Below, piece after piece: positions 55,527 through 62,904 of a stretch of 64,000 nucleotides of DNA. A program made the position numbers and the translations under genes. The notes below the pieces were generated by a model. The model was given only the letters and a program-made list of their open reading frames with translations, did no database searches and was not told where the DNA came from. The DNA is taken from contig NZ_SJPT01000010.1 in NCBI RefSeq assembly GCF_007860095.1, positions 149,640 through 213,639 of the forward strand, read 5' to 3'. Numbering within the stretch: position 1 is the first letter of the stretch; the number at the start of each line of letters is the position of its first letter. This DNA is from Novipirellula galeiformis. Its GTDB lineage: Bacteria; Planctomycetota; Planctomycetia; Pirellulales; Pirellulaceae.

Positions 55527-56059
55527 TACTCCCCGCCTATTTCCTTATGTGAAGCTAATGGCTGATCAGCGACGCTGCGTTTGCCCTCGTCCTTTAAACG
55601 CGTGAACACAGCCTCAGTCGCTTTGTTGGGTGGAGCCAGTTCAACCCGGTTGCCCTCGTCGCTAAACGTGATTTTCCAGGTATCCGACGGAGCTTGCCAG
55701 CGTCGCAAAAGGTCGGCAAACGGCAAAACAGACGGCTTGTCAGTCCAGTATTGAACGTGCAGCAGTTCGTCACTGACATGCCATCGCCCCGCAATCCCGG
55801 AATCAGAACGAAACACGCGGTCTGATGAGAATGTACACGTTGGGCCCTCTTCGTTCGTCGGTAGAATCGTTTGTTTCCACTCGCCAACTAGCTGATTTTC
55901 GGACGCCGAAAGTGGTGCAACGTTCCAAAGAGCGGTTGGAGCGACCTGCGTCGGGTCCGCTTTCTGCGGCGCAGACTCTACGGCGGAACGCACCTCCTGA
56001 TCCTGACCAAACGCAGGAGTCAGCACCAGAACAACGATAAGTAATGAGAGTAGTCGCAT
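55526..56059 (-). CDS. Cassette gene: secreted hypothetical protein
   Basis: A 177-residue protein with a signal peptide (MRLLSLLIVVLVLTPAFG). The mature domain has strands LVGEWKQTILPTNEEGPTC, FRSDSGIAGRWHVSDELLHV and WKITFSDEGNRVELA. This pattern suggests a lipocalin-like or TIGR03067-type small beta-barrel (VGEW followed by GTW/GRW), but I cannot confirm it. ATG 56059 opens the signal peptide, and the stop is in attC-like site 17. Confidence 0.68.
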   Translation of the reverse strand: MRLLSLLIVVLVLTPAFGQDQEVRSAVESAPQKADPTQVAPTALWNVAPLSASENQLVGEWKQTILPTNEEGPTCTFSSDRVFRSDSGIAGRWHVSDELLHVQYWTDKPSVLPFADLLRRWQAPSDTWKITFSDEGNRVELAPPNKATEAVFTRLKDEGKRSVADQPLASHKEIGGE

Positions 56060-56083
56060 GTCGTTTCTCCGACGAGAGTCAGG

Positions 56084-56174
56084 GCAGAATAGTTGCAATC
56101 TCCCGGTCGCGACGAGAGATTCTCTATTGTCAAAACGCCCGACGTCGCGACTCGGGTGTACTATTTAGTTCGCC
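56084..56174 (-). other. attC-like site 18
   Basis: On the minus strand it starts GGCGAAC and ends ATTCTGC (GTT changed to ATT), 91 bp. CGAGTCGCGACGTCGGGCG faces CGTCGCGACCGGG. The broken gene at 56130 runs through the first box and stops inside the site. Confidence 0.5.
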
Positions 56175-56915
56175 AGCTTTCGGGTCCGCTGGGCGACTCA
56201 GGGTTCCTCGACAAAAGTATACAATGAATGCAGCGTTGACGAGCACAATTAGTAAGCACTGATCGCCAAATCGCAGGCCCCCGAGGATCGAGAATGCGAT
56301 CGCATGAAACGCGAGTATTAGCGAAATATCCCACGACACACGTCGCGTCCGAATTTTCCGTTCTGGACCGTCTTGAAGTTGCCTGAGAAATTCGTCCCAC
56401 CTGAACTGACGATCATTAGGAATTGCACTACGCAAAAACGAAGTGACGTCATCACGCTGGGAGTGAACAAAGTTACCGAGTTCGATTTTGAGAGTGCCAT
56501 CAACGCCCGAAATCCGCACGTGGCCGCCGAACGGAATTCGTCGTCACTTGAATTGGTCTACCGCGGACAGCGTCACGGTGTGATCGGATACTACACCACA
56601 TTGACGCATTGTGTCATCGGTGATGAAGACACGGTGTCGACGGTGCAACAATCGTTGCCAAACGCCTAGGAGTATAAGGCAAGACCCAAATATACCGAAG
56701 CAGGTTGCAGCAAGGAGCGGTCTCGAAAAGGAGTTGTCCACGTTGAAGTATGCAACGAACACAGACGCTAGGCCGATCACCGCGAACAGCGTCGTACACG
56801 CTACGCCAACGTTGCGAACGTAGGGTTTCAAGCGATAGCAGGCAGTTGAATTCGTGACTGCATCTCCGATTGGCGGACGACGGCGTTCACGGGGCGACGA
56901 CGCTCGATGTTCCAT
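56130..56915 (-). pseudogene. Cassette gene broken by an in-frame TGA
   Basis: Two frames that look separate (56544-56915 and 56130-56519) are one reading frame interrupted only by a TGA at 56544-56546. Before it: two helices (YVRNVGVACTTLFAVIGLAS, CFGIFGSCLILLGVW), then RVFITDDTMRQCGVV and TVTLSAVDQFK. After it: RRIPFGGHVRISGVDGTLKI, a soluble part and two more helices (SLILAFHAIAFSILGGL and LLIVLVNAAFIVYFC). The strands on both sides together form a PH-like domain, so a Trp codon (TGG to TGA) was probably lost. The real start may be TTG 56831, since the ATG at 56915 lies inside attC-like site 19. Confidence 0.65.
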
Positions 56916-56962
56916 TCTTAGAAACCGTGACTTCGCCGCTGCCGTGCATCGAATGGGTCGCC
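56872..56962 (-). other. attC-like site 19 (degenerate), with a gene-less cassette above it
   Basis: On the minus strand it reads GGCGACC ... GTCCGCC, 91 bp. It has the usual inner boxes (GATGCACGGCAGCGGCGAAG, CCCCGTGAACGCC), but the conserved AAC and GTT are changed. From here to 57237 about 275 bp hold no minus-strand gene. That stretch has three ACACTAAT/ATTAGTGT motifs (57114-57175). Confidence 0.45.
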
Positions 56963-57236
56963 GCGTCCCCTGGGTTAAGCGTATAGCGGCACACAGTCAA
57001 ATGTTGACGGCATCTGTATCGCATCGAGTCTCCGATTGAGTCGCTCGCATTTTCGGGCGTTGCGGTCAGGCTTCGGAAATCACCAGCGTTGGATCAGTGT
57101 CCGATCAGCGAAAATTAGTGTTCGGCGCAGCCTCGTTTTGGGGAACACTAATCCGCACTAAGCAAACACTAATCCCGAACCCCAAGTCGCTCCGGAGTGA
57201 TCGATACCGCGAACCGCCCGTAGAGTCACCAGCGTC

Positions 57237-57329
57237 TACGAACGGCGGAATTCACGCGGTGGCGGGAGTTGATCATCCCGTTTGAATCGCGCGGCCACCG
57301 CCACTCCTGTGCAAGTTCTCTGGTTCTGC
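57237..57329 (-). other. attC-like site 20
   Basis: On the minus strand it starts GCAGAAC and ends GTTCGTA, 93 bp, with GGAGTGGCGGTGG facing CCCGCCACC. It follows the stop of the gene at 57339 by 9 bases. Confidence 0.6.
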
Positions 57330-57338
57330 CTCTTCTGT

Positions 57339-57797
57339 CTAACGTTGGCAAATGAACGTGACCCAAGTGTTGTCATTCGGTTCTGAATCGGTCATCCCAT
57401 TGCCAACACAAAAGACCGCCGTCCACCCCGATGGCATGTCTAGCAGGTACCCGTATCCGGGAACTTTCCGTAGTGCGGAATCAGTCACCTCTTTCACGGC
57501 AGCAAATGTCGAACTCTGCGAAATTCCTTCCGGCGACCTAAAATCATCCGCAACCGGAATGACCATGCGAACGAGACCATTGGCATCGGCGGCAGCACGG
57601 AATCGGCCGTCAGGAGCAGCGTAGGTGTGAAGAAGCGTCGTGGAGTCAAGTAAAGCGCCCGAACCGTAGTTTTTAAAATTGACCGGAACCGTTTGACCGA
57701 CCATCGCGATATCGTCCGTCCTTTCGGAGGGACGAAGACCGATCGCCAACACGATGAGAAGCAGAACGAGAGCGAAGATGATAGGTTTTCGGTTCAT
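57339..57797 (-). CDS. Cassette gene: membrane-anchored or secreted protein
   Basis: A 152-residue protein. The N-terminal hydrophobic segment (MNRKPIIFALVLLLIVLAIG) is an uncleaved anchor or signal. The mature part is about 125 residues, with GQTVPVNFKNYGSGALLDST, YAAPDGRFRAAADANGLVR and a C-terminal strand DNTWVTFICQR. Two Cys residues (AVFCVGNG and FICQR) may form a disulfide. No family is recognised. ATG 57797 is used; the frame begins four codons earlier. It lies 20 bases below attC-like site 21. Confidence 0.68.
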   Translation of the reverse strand: MNRKPIIFALVLLLIVLAIGLRPSERTDDIAMVGQTVPVNFKNYGSGALLDSTTLLHTYAAPDGRFRAAADANGLVRMVIPVADDFRSPEGISQSSTFAAVKEVTDSALRKVPGYGYLLDMPSGWTAVFCVGNGMTDSEPNDNTWVTFICQR

Positions 57798-57816
57798 AAC
57801 GGTTTCCATTTGGTGG

Positions 57817-57906
57817 GCAAAACGCTTAGGTTAACCGAGTGGCGGCCAACGACGATGATTTCAAATTCCGCGTGAACCGCCACTCCGGTTCCCCCCGTTG
57901 TTAGGC
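57817..57906 (-). other. attC-like site 21 (closest to the classical form)
   Basis: On the minus strand it starts GCCTAACAACGG, where GCCTAAC fits RYYYAAC exactly and holds the TAA stop of the gene at 57901. It ends GGTTAACCTAAGCGTTTTGC, matching the layout TTAACTCAAGCGTTAG of class 1 cassette sites. GGAGTGGCGG faces CCGCCACTC. 90 bp. Confidence 0.75.
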
Positions 57907-58377
57907 GATCGGCACTTTGTCCGCCCCCCTGGATTGCCACAGGCCATAAAGTGTAAGTAGCAGCATTACCATAATGGTCACGCCACACACCTGTAGTGAC
58001 CCCGAAACAATCGGATTGTCAGTGCCGTGAGGTGGTGGAAATGCTTCGTTGATTGTGGGCATCAGCTTCGACGAAGCGCCCATGAACGCCGCCGCCACTC
58101 CGGCCGCACCGTTTGTCCATGTGCCAATCTGTAGCGTCGCAAACCAGACCCACAACGCCTTCCGGCCTAAAGCGAGTTCATTAACCAAAAACCCGAAGGC
58201 AACCATCAGGATGCCGTTCGCGGTGAACTCGATATGCGCCATCACGATGCCGCGAAACCATGCCACGGCGGTCGGTGGGATGAAACCGACGATGCAGCCG
58301 ACCGTGATCTGGAGAACCCCAAGGATCAGAGTCCAACGTCGAACATTTGCTCTCAGGCTGTCATGGTTCGTTGTCAC
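57901..58377 (-). CDS. Cassette gene: HabB-like membrane protein
   Basis: A 158-residue protein with four hydrophobic helices: LILGVLQITVGCIVGFIPP, ILMVAFGFLVNELALG, LWVWFATLQIG and LQVCGVTIMVMLLLTLYG. The AHIEFTANGILMVAFG stretch and the following TWTNGAAGVAAAFMGASSK recall hydroxylaminobenzene mutase (HabB) and its uncharacterised relatives, which have an SxHxxGxxNG motif in a four-helix protein. The match is by eye and partial, so enzymatic function is uncertain. It starts at GTG 58377 and stops inside attC-like site 21. Confidence 0.65.
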   Translation of the reverse strand: MTTNHDSLRANVRRWTLILGVLQITVGCIVGFIPPTAVAWFRGIVMAHIEFTANGILMVAFGFLVNELALGRKALWVWFATLQIGTWTNGAAGVAAAFMGASSKLMPTINEAFPPPHGTDNPIVSGSLQVCGVTIMVMLLLTLYGLWQSRGADKVPIA

Positions 58378-58395
58378 GGGTATCAGTAGTCCATT

Positions 58396-58444
58396 GCAGA
58401 ACGGTGGGCATCAGCGGGTACGGCTGATTTGTTTTCCGTTAGTA
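58396..58444 (-). other. attC-like site 22 (short)
   Basis: On the minus strand it starts TACTAAC (holding the TAA stop of the gene at 58439) and ends GTTCTGC, 49 bp, with ATCAGCCGTACCCGCTGAT as an inner hairpin. It is shorter than the others. Confidence 0.45.
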
Positions 58445-58969
58445 AACGCCTGACGCCGAGCTCCGTTGCATAGAATTGCTCCGCACTCTTCCGCCTCGAA
58501 TTGCTTCCGCTGCGAGCGACATCATGAGCAAGATTAGTGGCACGAGATAGAGGCAACTCATGACCGTGGGATGCAATCCATTGAGGCGGATGGACATGAA
58601 TGCCGCTGGAGCAACCAGGCAACACAAGGCGACGATGCCAAGAAGCGACATACGGCGCATTCGCACCACGAGTAATGCTACGCCAAACGTGCCAGCGAGC
58701 GAGAACAAAACGTTTGGCAATAGGACCGAGAGATCCGTGGCGTGGATTGAAAGCTGGTTGGAATCAGAATAATCGTACCGCATGTACGCGAAGGGGAAAC
58801 CAGCCTCTGCCGGTTGCAGATTCACGTCTGCGTGGCCGAGGACAGCCGCGATCTCCCTCTCCATTGCTTGAGCGTCATAGTAGTGAGGGGCGTTGGCCCA
58901 AACCGCCCATCCGATCCACAGCGACGCCATCACGAGTGCGATTGCAGGACGCTTAAATCGTGATCGCAT
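58439..58969 (-). CDS. Cassette gene: membrane protein, about four helices
   Basis: A 176-residue protein. The first helix (AIALVMASLWIGWAVWANA) leads to a polar domain of about 50 residues (YDAQAMEREIAAVLGHADVN, GFPFAYMRYDYSDSN). Three more helices follow (VLFSLAGTFGVALLVV, SLLGIVALCCLVAPAAF and CLYLVPLILLMMSLAA). The layout resembles small planctomycete membrane proteins of unknown role. ATG 58969 is chosen; the longer frame crosses attC-like site 23. Confidence 0.68.
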   Translation of the reverse strand: MRSRFKRPAIALVMASLWIGWAVWANAPHYYDAQAMEREIAAVLGHADVNLQPAEAGFPFAYMRYDYSDSNQLSIHATDLSVLLPNVLFSLAGTFGVALLVVRMRRMSLLGIVALCCLVAPAAFMSIRLNGLHPTVMSCLYLVPLILLMMSLAAEAIRGGRVRSNSMQRSSASGVY

Positions 58970-58988
58970 TTCAGTCTCCAATTGACTA

Positions 58989-59063
58989 ACAGAACGGTGG
59001 TCGTAAAGGGCGACCGCCCAAGACTTTCCATTTGCAAACGCGTGTCGGGCGTTCCGGTTCACG
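58989..59063 (-). other. attC-like site 23
   Basis: On the minus strand it starts CGTGAAC (holding the TGA stop of the gene at 59059) and ends GTTCTGTT, 75 bp. A GGGCGGTCGCCC hairpin lies inside. Confidence 0.5.
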
Positions 59064-59433
59064 ACTTGGTTACGCCTTCGCCCGGAGCATAGTTGGTATC
59101 GTCAGCTTCGTCGCCGTTGTCGTCCGACTGCAATTTCGCGAGTCGGTAACGTCGCGTCTGAGTAAACAGGATCGCGGCAGCGAGCATGAAGAACAGAACC
59201 GGCCCAATCAAGGATAATACGGCAGTAGCCAAATCAGGCGAGTCCGATAGTGTCGATAGTCCGACAGCAATCGCACCTAGAGCCCCCGGGGCAAAGATCA
59301 ACCAGACGCCAATTAAGACGAGTTTACTCGGCTTTACCGATGCGAGCGCAGAGTATTTCGGAACGAAGTTGTCGTGCCATACGTCCTGCTGAAGACGTTC
59401 CGAAAGCGGAATGTAATTCTTGGAATCAGACAT
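59059..59433 (-). CDS. Cassette gene: two-helix membrane protein
   Basis: A 124-residue protein. It has a polar N-terminus (SDSKNYIPLSERLQQDVWHD), two hydrophobic helices (LVLIGVWLIFAPGALGAIAV and LSLIGPVLFFMLAAAILF) and an acidic C-terminal tail (DDNGDEADDTNYAPGEG). No family is recognised. ATG 59433 is taken as the start; upstream codons are translated from the region near site 24. The stop is inside attC-like site 23. Confidence 0.68.
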   Translation of the reverse strand: MSDSKNYIPLSERLQQDVWHDNFVPKYSALASVKPSKLVLIGVWLIFAPGALGAIAVGLSTLSDSPDLATAVLSLIGPVLFFMLAAAILFTQTRRYRLAKLQSDDNGDEADDTNYAPGEGVTKS

Positions 59434-59478
59434 ATTTTTCTGTGGCTTAACGGTAGCGATGTGCGGGCGGCGGCGATT

Positions 59479-59550
59479 ACCTAACAAGCAGACGAAAACG
59501 GCGATCACCGCCGCTCCGTCATCATCGCTTGGTTCCCCGCCGTGTTAGAT
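59479..59550 (-). other. attC-like site 24 (both ends fit the consensus)
   Basis: On the minus strand it starts ATCTAAC (RYYYAAC) and ends GTTAGGT (GTTRRRY), 72 bp. The inner stem is GACGGAGCGGCG-GTGAT-CGCCGTTTTCGTC. Confidence 0.75.
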
Positions 59551-59611
59551 CGAGCATGGACGTCAGGTCGTTACCTGTATCAAGCAGGGCCAAGTATCAA
59601 CAAGCATACCA

Positions 59612-59899
59612 TCAGAACAAAGCGTCCGGCGAAACGCCAGGCATCATTTCGGCAACGAGCACCGCAATTTCAGCGTCCATTTTGCGTTGCAACTTCCACC
59701 GACGGATCAGCCTGTTCGCATTCCACTCGTCGGCATATTTTGTCTCGATGATGAGGCGCGCGTCTGACTCCACGGCGGAAACTAAACGGTCGTACCCATC
59801 AGCGACAAACCCCGATTCACGACCGGTGTCCGATGAAGCAGTGATAGTACGAGGTAGGAAGCGTTGTCGAAGCATGTCCTGTAACACTGCAGAGTACAT
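59612..59899 (-). CDS. Cassette gene: small soluble hypothetical protein
   Basis: A 95-residue protein without signal or membrane segment, basic in the middle and probably helical (MYSAVLQDMLRQRFLPRTIT, FVADGYDRLVSAVESDARLI, KYADEWNANRLIRRWKLQRK). No family is recognised. The frame is open to 59983, but the first 28 codons are translated from attC-like site 25, so ATG 59899 is preferred; it lies 8 bases below the GTT end of that site. Confidence 0.6.
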   Translation of the reverse strand: MYSAVLQDMLRQRFLPRTITASSDTGRESGFVADGYDRLVSAVESDARLIIETKYADEWNANRLIRRWKLQRKMDAEIAVLVAEMMPGVSPDALF

Positions 59900-59906
59900 T
59901 TCAGTC

Positions 59907-59996
59907 GAATAACGATACGGATCACGTGGTCGTCGCCAACGACTCACCACTTCAAAAAACTCAACTCGGCGACTCGCATGCATCCGCTGGTTCGCC
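59907..59996 (-). other. attC-like site 25
   Basis: On the minus strand it starts GGCGAAC and ends GTTATTC, 90 bp, with GGATGCATGCGAGTCGCCG facing GGCGACGACCACGTGATCC. Confidence 0.6.
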
Positions 59997-60104
59997 GCTG
60001 TTTACCGTTCCAGAACGGCTCACACTGAGTGTCGATCATCCGCGAAAGTGGGCTGAGCCTGGGAAAACCCTCCGCCGCTATACAGGATCGCTCGCCGGTT
60101 GGAT

Positions 60105-60137
60105 GCTGGTCCGGTTAACGGCTCTCACCGGACCAGC
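60105..60137. terminator. Strong hairpin downstream of the EF-hand gene
   Basis: GCTGGTCCGG and CCGGACCAGC form a perfect 10-bp stem around a 13-base loop. It lies 57-89 bases after the stop of the EF-hand gene. It could be a terminator (no T-run is present) or part of a further recombination site. Confidence 0.5.
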
Positions 60138-60193
60138 CCGGCGGGCAGTTGGCTTATTGGGGGCCAGTTACGGGGGCTTGGGCCAGCGTCCGG

Positions 60194-61096
60194 CTAACGG
60201 TTTCTCTGCTCAGCCAGCCATTTGGCGTATTCGGCCACATTAATCGCTCCGTCCTGGTTGGCGTCGGCGGGCTCGGGAGACGATAACATCGACCGGTATT
60301 CGTCCTTCGTCAAACTGCCATCCTGATTGCGATCATAGCGTGCGACGATCCTGCGGGCGTATTTGAAAAGCTTGGTATCAGCAGTGTCCGATCCCAAGCC
60401 GGCCTGTCGTCGCTGATTGAAACGCTCCACTTCGTCGATCACCGAGGCCAATGACTCCAGGGCTGCCGGTGTGTGTTCGGCATCACCGCTCTTGGCTATT
60501 TTCAGCAACTCGCCGGCCACCGCTTCGCTGGCTTCGCCCGTGATGCCTGTCAACGAGAAAACATATGGTGACCGTTCGCCACGACGCAACGCTTCCAGAA
60601 CCAGGAGGCTGGTTTCATCCGGACGTTTGGAAAGCAACGACTTTATTTGTGAGCGCGTAGCATCTTTGATCGCCGGATGCTCCGACAACAAGGGCTTAAA
60701 CAATAGTTCGGCCGCTACTTCCGGCGGAAACGTCGTAAGCTCAAACATCTGCACCGCCATGGACAAGTCGCCGGCCCCGTTCGAATCGTCCGGCGATCGA
60801 CTGGAGGCGTAACGCAGTAGCACCTCGCGAATCGGCTGATTGAAACGTTCATCGGCCCGCAAGTACTTATTCGACAAATTCGACATCTTGGCCAGCGTCG
60901 CGGTGGGACTCGAAAAATCCGTCGCCTGAGCAATTAGGAGATCTTCGAACTCCGATCGGATGCGTTCAATATTTGTCTCCGATGGCTCCTCCTTCGAGGC
61001 GGTTTCCGCAGCAGGCTGTTCTTGCTCGTCGGCGATAACCGGCTGTAGCCACAAACCGACCACAGCGACCAATACAAGCGTTTTTAGATAGTACAT
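60194..61096 (-). CDS. Secreted EF-hand protein with helical repeats
   Basis: A 300-residue protein with a signal peptide (LVLVAVVGLWLQPVIA). A helical middle resembles HEAT repeats (FELTTFPPEVAAELLFKPLL, SQIKSLLSKRPDETSLLVLE). Two C-terminal EF-hand loops (DRNQDGSLTKDEY and DANQDGAINVAEY) have all calcium-ligand positions filled. It should bind calcium outside the cytoplasm. It is larger than the other genes in the array and may be a recent or unrelated insertion, although it has the same orientation. ATG 61096 opens the signal peptide. Confidence 0.78.
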   Translation of the reverse strand: MYYLKTLVLVAVVGLWLQPVIADEQEQPAAETASKEEPSETNIERIRSEFEDLLIAQATDFSSPTATLAKMSNLSNKYLRADERFNQPIREVLLRYASSRSPDDSNGAGDLSMAVQMFELTTFPPEVAAELLFKPLLSEHPAIKDATRSQIKSLLSKRPDETSLLVLEALRRGERSPYVFSLTGITGEASEAVAGELLKIAKSGDAEHTPAALESLASVIDEVERFNQRRQAGLGSDTADTKLFKYARRIVARYDRNQDGSLTKDEYRSMLSSPEPADANQDGAINVAEYAKWLAEQRNR

Positions 61097-61356
61097 GGAT
61101 TTCTCTTCGGACCGTTGACTTGGAGTGTGATTATTTCACAGGTGATCGGCGACTGCGGTGCGATTGGTTGGCGGTAGCGCGTCGATTGAACCCCTGCTGC
61201 GAGTCGGAAATACCCTGCCATGAAATCAGGAGCAGTTCGATACACGTCCAGAGTCGCCTCGGGGTGATTCTGGGCCACGATTGAGCGAGAACGCGGGATG
61301 CGATCCAAGTCGTCTTCTAGCCTTACCAACAAGTTCACAAAAACCAGACAGTCCAT
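61084..61356 (-). CDS. Doubtful cassette ORF upstream of the EF-hand gene
   Basis: A 90-codon frame (MDCLVFVNLLVRLEDDLDRI onward) starts with ATG 7 bases below attC-like site 26, where a cassette gene would be expected to begin. It overlaps the start of the EF-hand gene by 13 bases. The product has no recognisable features, and this may be only the leader region of the EF-hand gene. Confidence 0.28.
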   Translation of the reverse strand: MDCLVFVNLLVRLEDDLDRIPRSRSIVAQNHPEATLDVYRTAPDFMAGYFRLAAGVQSTRYRQPIAPQSPITCEIITLQVNGPKRNPCTI

Positions 61357-61362
61357 TCAGTC

Positions 61363-61454
61363 GGCGAACGGTTCGCATCAGCGGGGTGGCGGAAGTTGAC
61401 CATCCACTTCGTAACGCCCAGCCACCGCCGCTCCGTTGCCCGGGATGGTTCGCC
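61363..61454 (-). other. attC-like site 26 (well formed)
   Basis: On the minus strand it starts GGCGAAC and ends GTTCGCC, perfectly complementary, 92 bp. The inner boxes GGAGCGGCGGTGGC and CGCCACCCCGC pair. Confidence 0.72.
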
Positions 61455-61490
61455 GATGAGACAGTCTGAATCCTAAGTTCTCATTGAGCA

Positions 61491-61844
61491 CTACCGATCC
61501 GATGCCGCCTGTCGCCTCTTGCCACGTCTATCAATGTAGTCTCTAGCGTCTTCTTTCGAATGGAAGACCCGCAATAGGCTCACATCCTTCAATGGGATCC
61601 AGTAGTCGTAAGTAACCGTTGTGTCGGTATGTTGCATCGGTACAACAACGAAATCGGTTTGACCAGCCGATTCAAATCAGACCTTCTCATGGACGCTGAA
61701 GATCACCCCAGGTTGTTCTACGAGCACAAATTTTCCGGCAAGCTTAGATTCGCTATTCGAAGCATTGGTTGCTGCCAATGAGGCAACGGTACCAATTGCA
61801 ACAACCGAGACCAGAACAGGCAACGCGTATTTTGGGAAGCTCAT
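61491..61844 (-). pseudogene. Cassette gene broken by an in-frame TGA
   Basis: ATG 61844 opens a frame with a signal peptide (FPKYALPVLVSVVAIGTVAS), then GKFVLVEQPGVIFSVHEKV, and stops at a TGA (61677-61679, codon 56). In the same frame it continues FESAGQTDFVVVPMQHTDTT, YDYWIPLKDVSLLRVFHSK and EDARDYIDRRGKRRQ to a TAG at 61491. The second part is plainly coding in character and in phase, so a single nonsense change has split a secreted protein of about 117 residues. Neither half exceeds 62 codons, so the gene is easily overlooked. The family is unknown. Confidence 0.65.
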
Positions 61845-61890
61845 GGATACTCTCCGTTGGGGATGAATGTAGACCGGATCGTTACGATTG

Positions 61891-61983
61891 CCAGAACGTT
61901 AGAAATCACGTGGAATGGGCGAAAGAGTTGCAAGCAGACGAGTAAACGCACCACCCGTTCTCGCGTGCATTTCATGGTTCTGC
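61891..61983 (-). other. attC-like site 27 (well formed)
   Basis: On the minus strand it starts GCAGAAC and ends GTTCTGG, 93 bp, with ATGAAATGCACGCGAGAACG facing ACGTGATTTCTAACG. Between it and site 28 only 124 bp remain, so that unit is a mini-cassette without a recognisable gene. Confidence 0.65.
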
Positions 61984-62107
61984 CGCTTGGCTTGAGCGAC
62001 GATTGGCTCCCCAACCGTCGCGGTCCATCCGCCTCTGAAGGATAACAAACTCAGGCGGACCGAGTTCGCCTCGTGCTTAGGCGGTCGACCGAGCAAGGAT
62101 TTACAGG

Positions 62108-62200
62108 CAGAGCGATATGCAACACCGATGCCGCAGTATCGACACTCACCAATACCAACTACGTTGACTTTTGGCCTCCGCATGAATGCCTTTGTTCTGC
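62108..62200 (-). other. attC-like site 28, one end mutated
   Basis: On the minus strand it starts GCAGAAC and ends GCTCTGC, which is the complement except that GTT reads GCT. 93 bp. It follows the stop of the gene at 62204 by 3 bases. Confidence 0.5.
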
Positions 62201-62203
62201 AGA

Positions 62204-62770
62204 TCACTGTGAAATGAGCGACTCAAATTGAATATCCGGGCGAGCGTCCTTGAAAGCTGACATTTCGGCGTCGGATACGTTAGTGTCGACCAGCATAACC
62301 CGCGTCAGGTTCTCCAACTTGTACAACGGGGCAAGGGAATCGATTTCCTTAGCGCTCAACTGTAACGACTCTAGCTTCTTCAGTTTTGAGAGCGCGGAAA
62401 TATCGAGCTCCGCATTGGTATTGATCATTGCGATTTTGATTTGGACTTGATCACCGATCGGCGATAAATCGGTCAATCCTGGATCATAGATGTTTATCTC
62501 TTCGATGGACTGTACATACTCCGCTCCAATTAGCCGTCCGACAATTCCTGGGTCTGCCATACGGGGATCGACGTAACCATTTTCGGATGGCTGAGAGTCG
62601 TAACGTATCAGTCCGACGTTTTGCGATTCGATCCAGGCCACGGCATTGCGCTGCTCGCTCGCGATCCCCTGTCTTGTGCGAATAAACACCATTGCAATGG
62701 CGACCAGCGGAAACAACAACAGCAGAGATGCTATTGAGTATCGTAGCCGAGGACGTCTTTCAACTTGCAT
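62204..62770 (-). CDS. Cassette gene: membrane-anchored LRR-like protein
   Basis: A 188-residue protein. A basic head and one helix (YSIASLLLLFPLVAIAMVFI) are followed by EQRNAVAWIESQNVGLIRYD, a linker common in planctomycete leucine-rich-repeat proteins. Two to three degenerate LRR units then appear (ALSKLKKLESLQLSAKEIDS, LAPLYKLENLTRVMLVDTNV). Such proteins are presumed to mediate protein contacts at the membrane. ATG 62770 is chosen; the longer frame crosses attC-like site 29. The stop adjoins site 28. Confidence 0.72.
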   Translation of the reverse strand: MQVERRPRLRYSIASLLLLFPLVAIAMVFIRTRQGIASEQRNAVAWIESQNVGLIRYDSQPSENGYVDPRMADPGIVGRLIGAEYVQSIEEINIYDPGLTDLSPIGDQVQIKIAMINTNAELDISALSKLKKLESLQLSAKEIDSLAPLYKLENLTRVMLVDTNVSDAEMSAFKDARPDIQFESLISQ

Positions 62771-62792
62771 TTTTGGTATTCCAATCGATATG

Positions 62793-62883
62793 GCATTACG
62801 GCGGCGTTCACCCGGCGGCGACGGAAGATCATCCATTTGAACACATCCGACTTCGCCGCTCGCTTGCATCGGTTGGTTCGTCG
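62793..62883 (-). other. attC-like site 29
   Basis: On the minus strand it starts GACGAAC and ends GTAATGC (GTT changed to GTA), 91 bp. The inner box CGATGCAAGCGAGCGGCGAA nearly matches site 16. Confidence 0.55.
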
Positions 62884-62904
62884 CGGCGATTCAGATTGCG
62901 CAGC

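Noticed and set aside
56544..56546. TGA as selenocysteine codon
   Set aside because: The residue expected here is Trp-like, no SECIS-type hairpin is evident just after it, and another broken cassette has TAG instead.
61899..62207. 102-codon minus-strand frame spanning sites 27 and 28
   Set aside because: Much of it is translated from two recombination-like sites; the remaining middle part has no convincing protein features.
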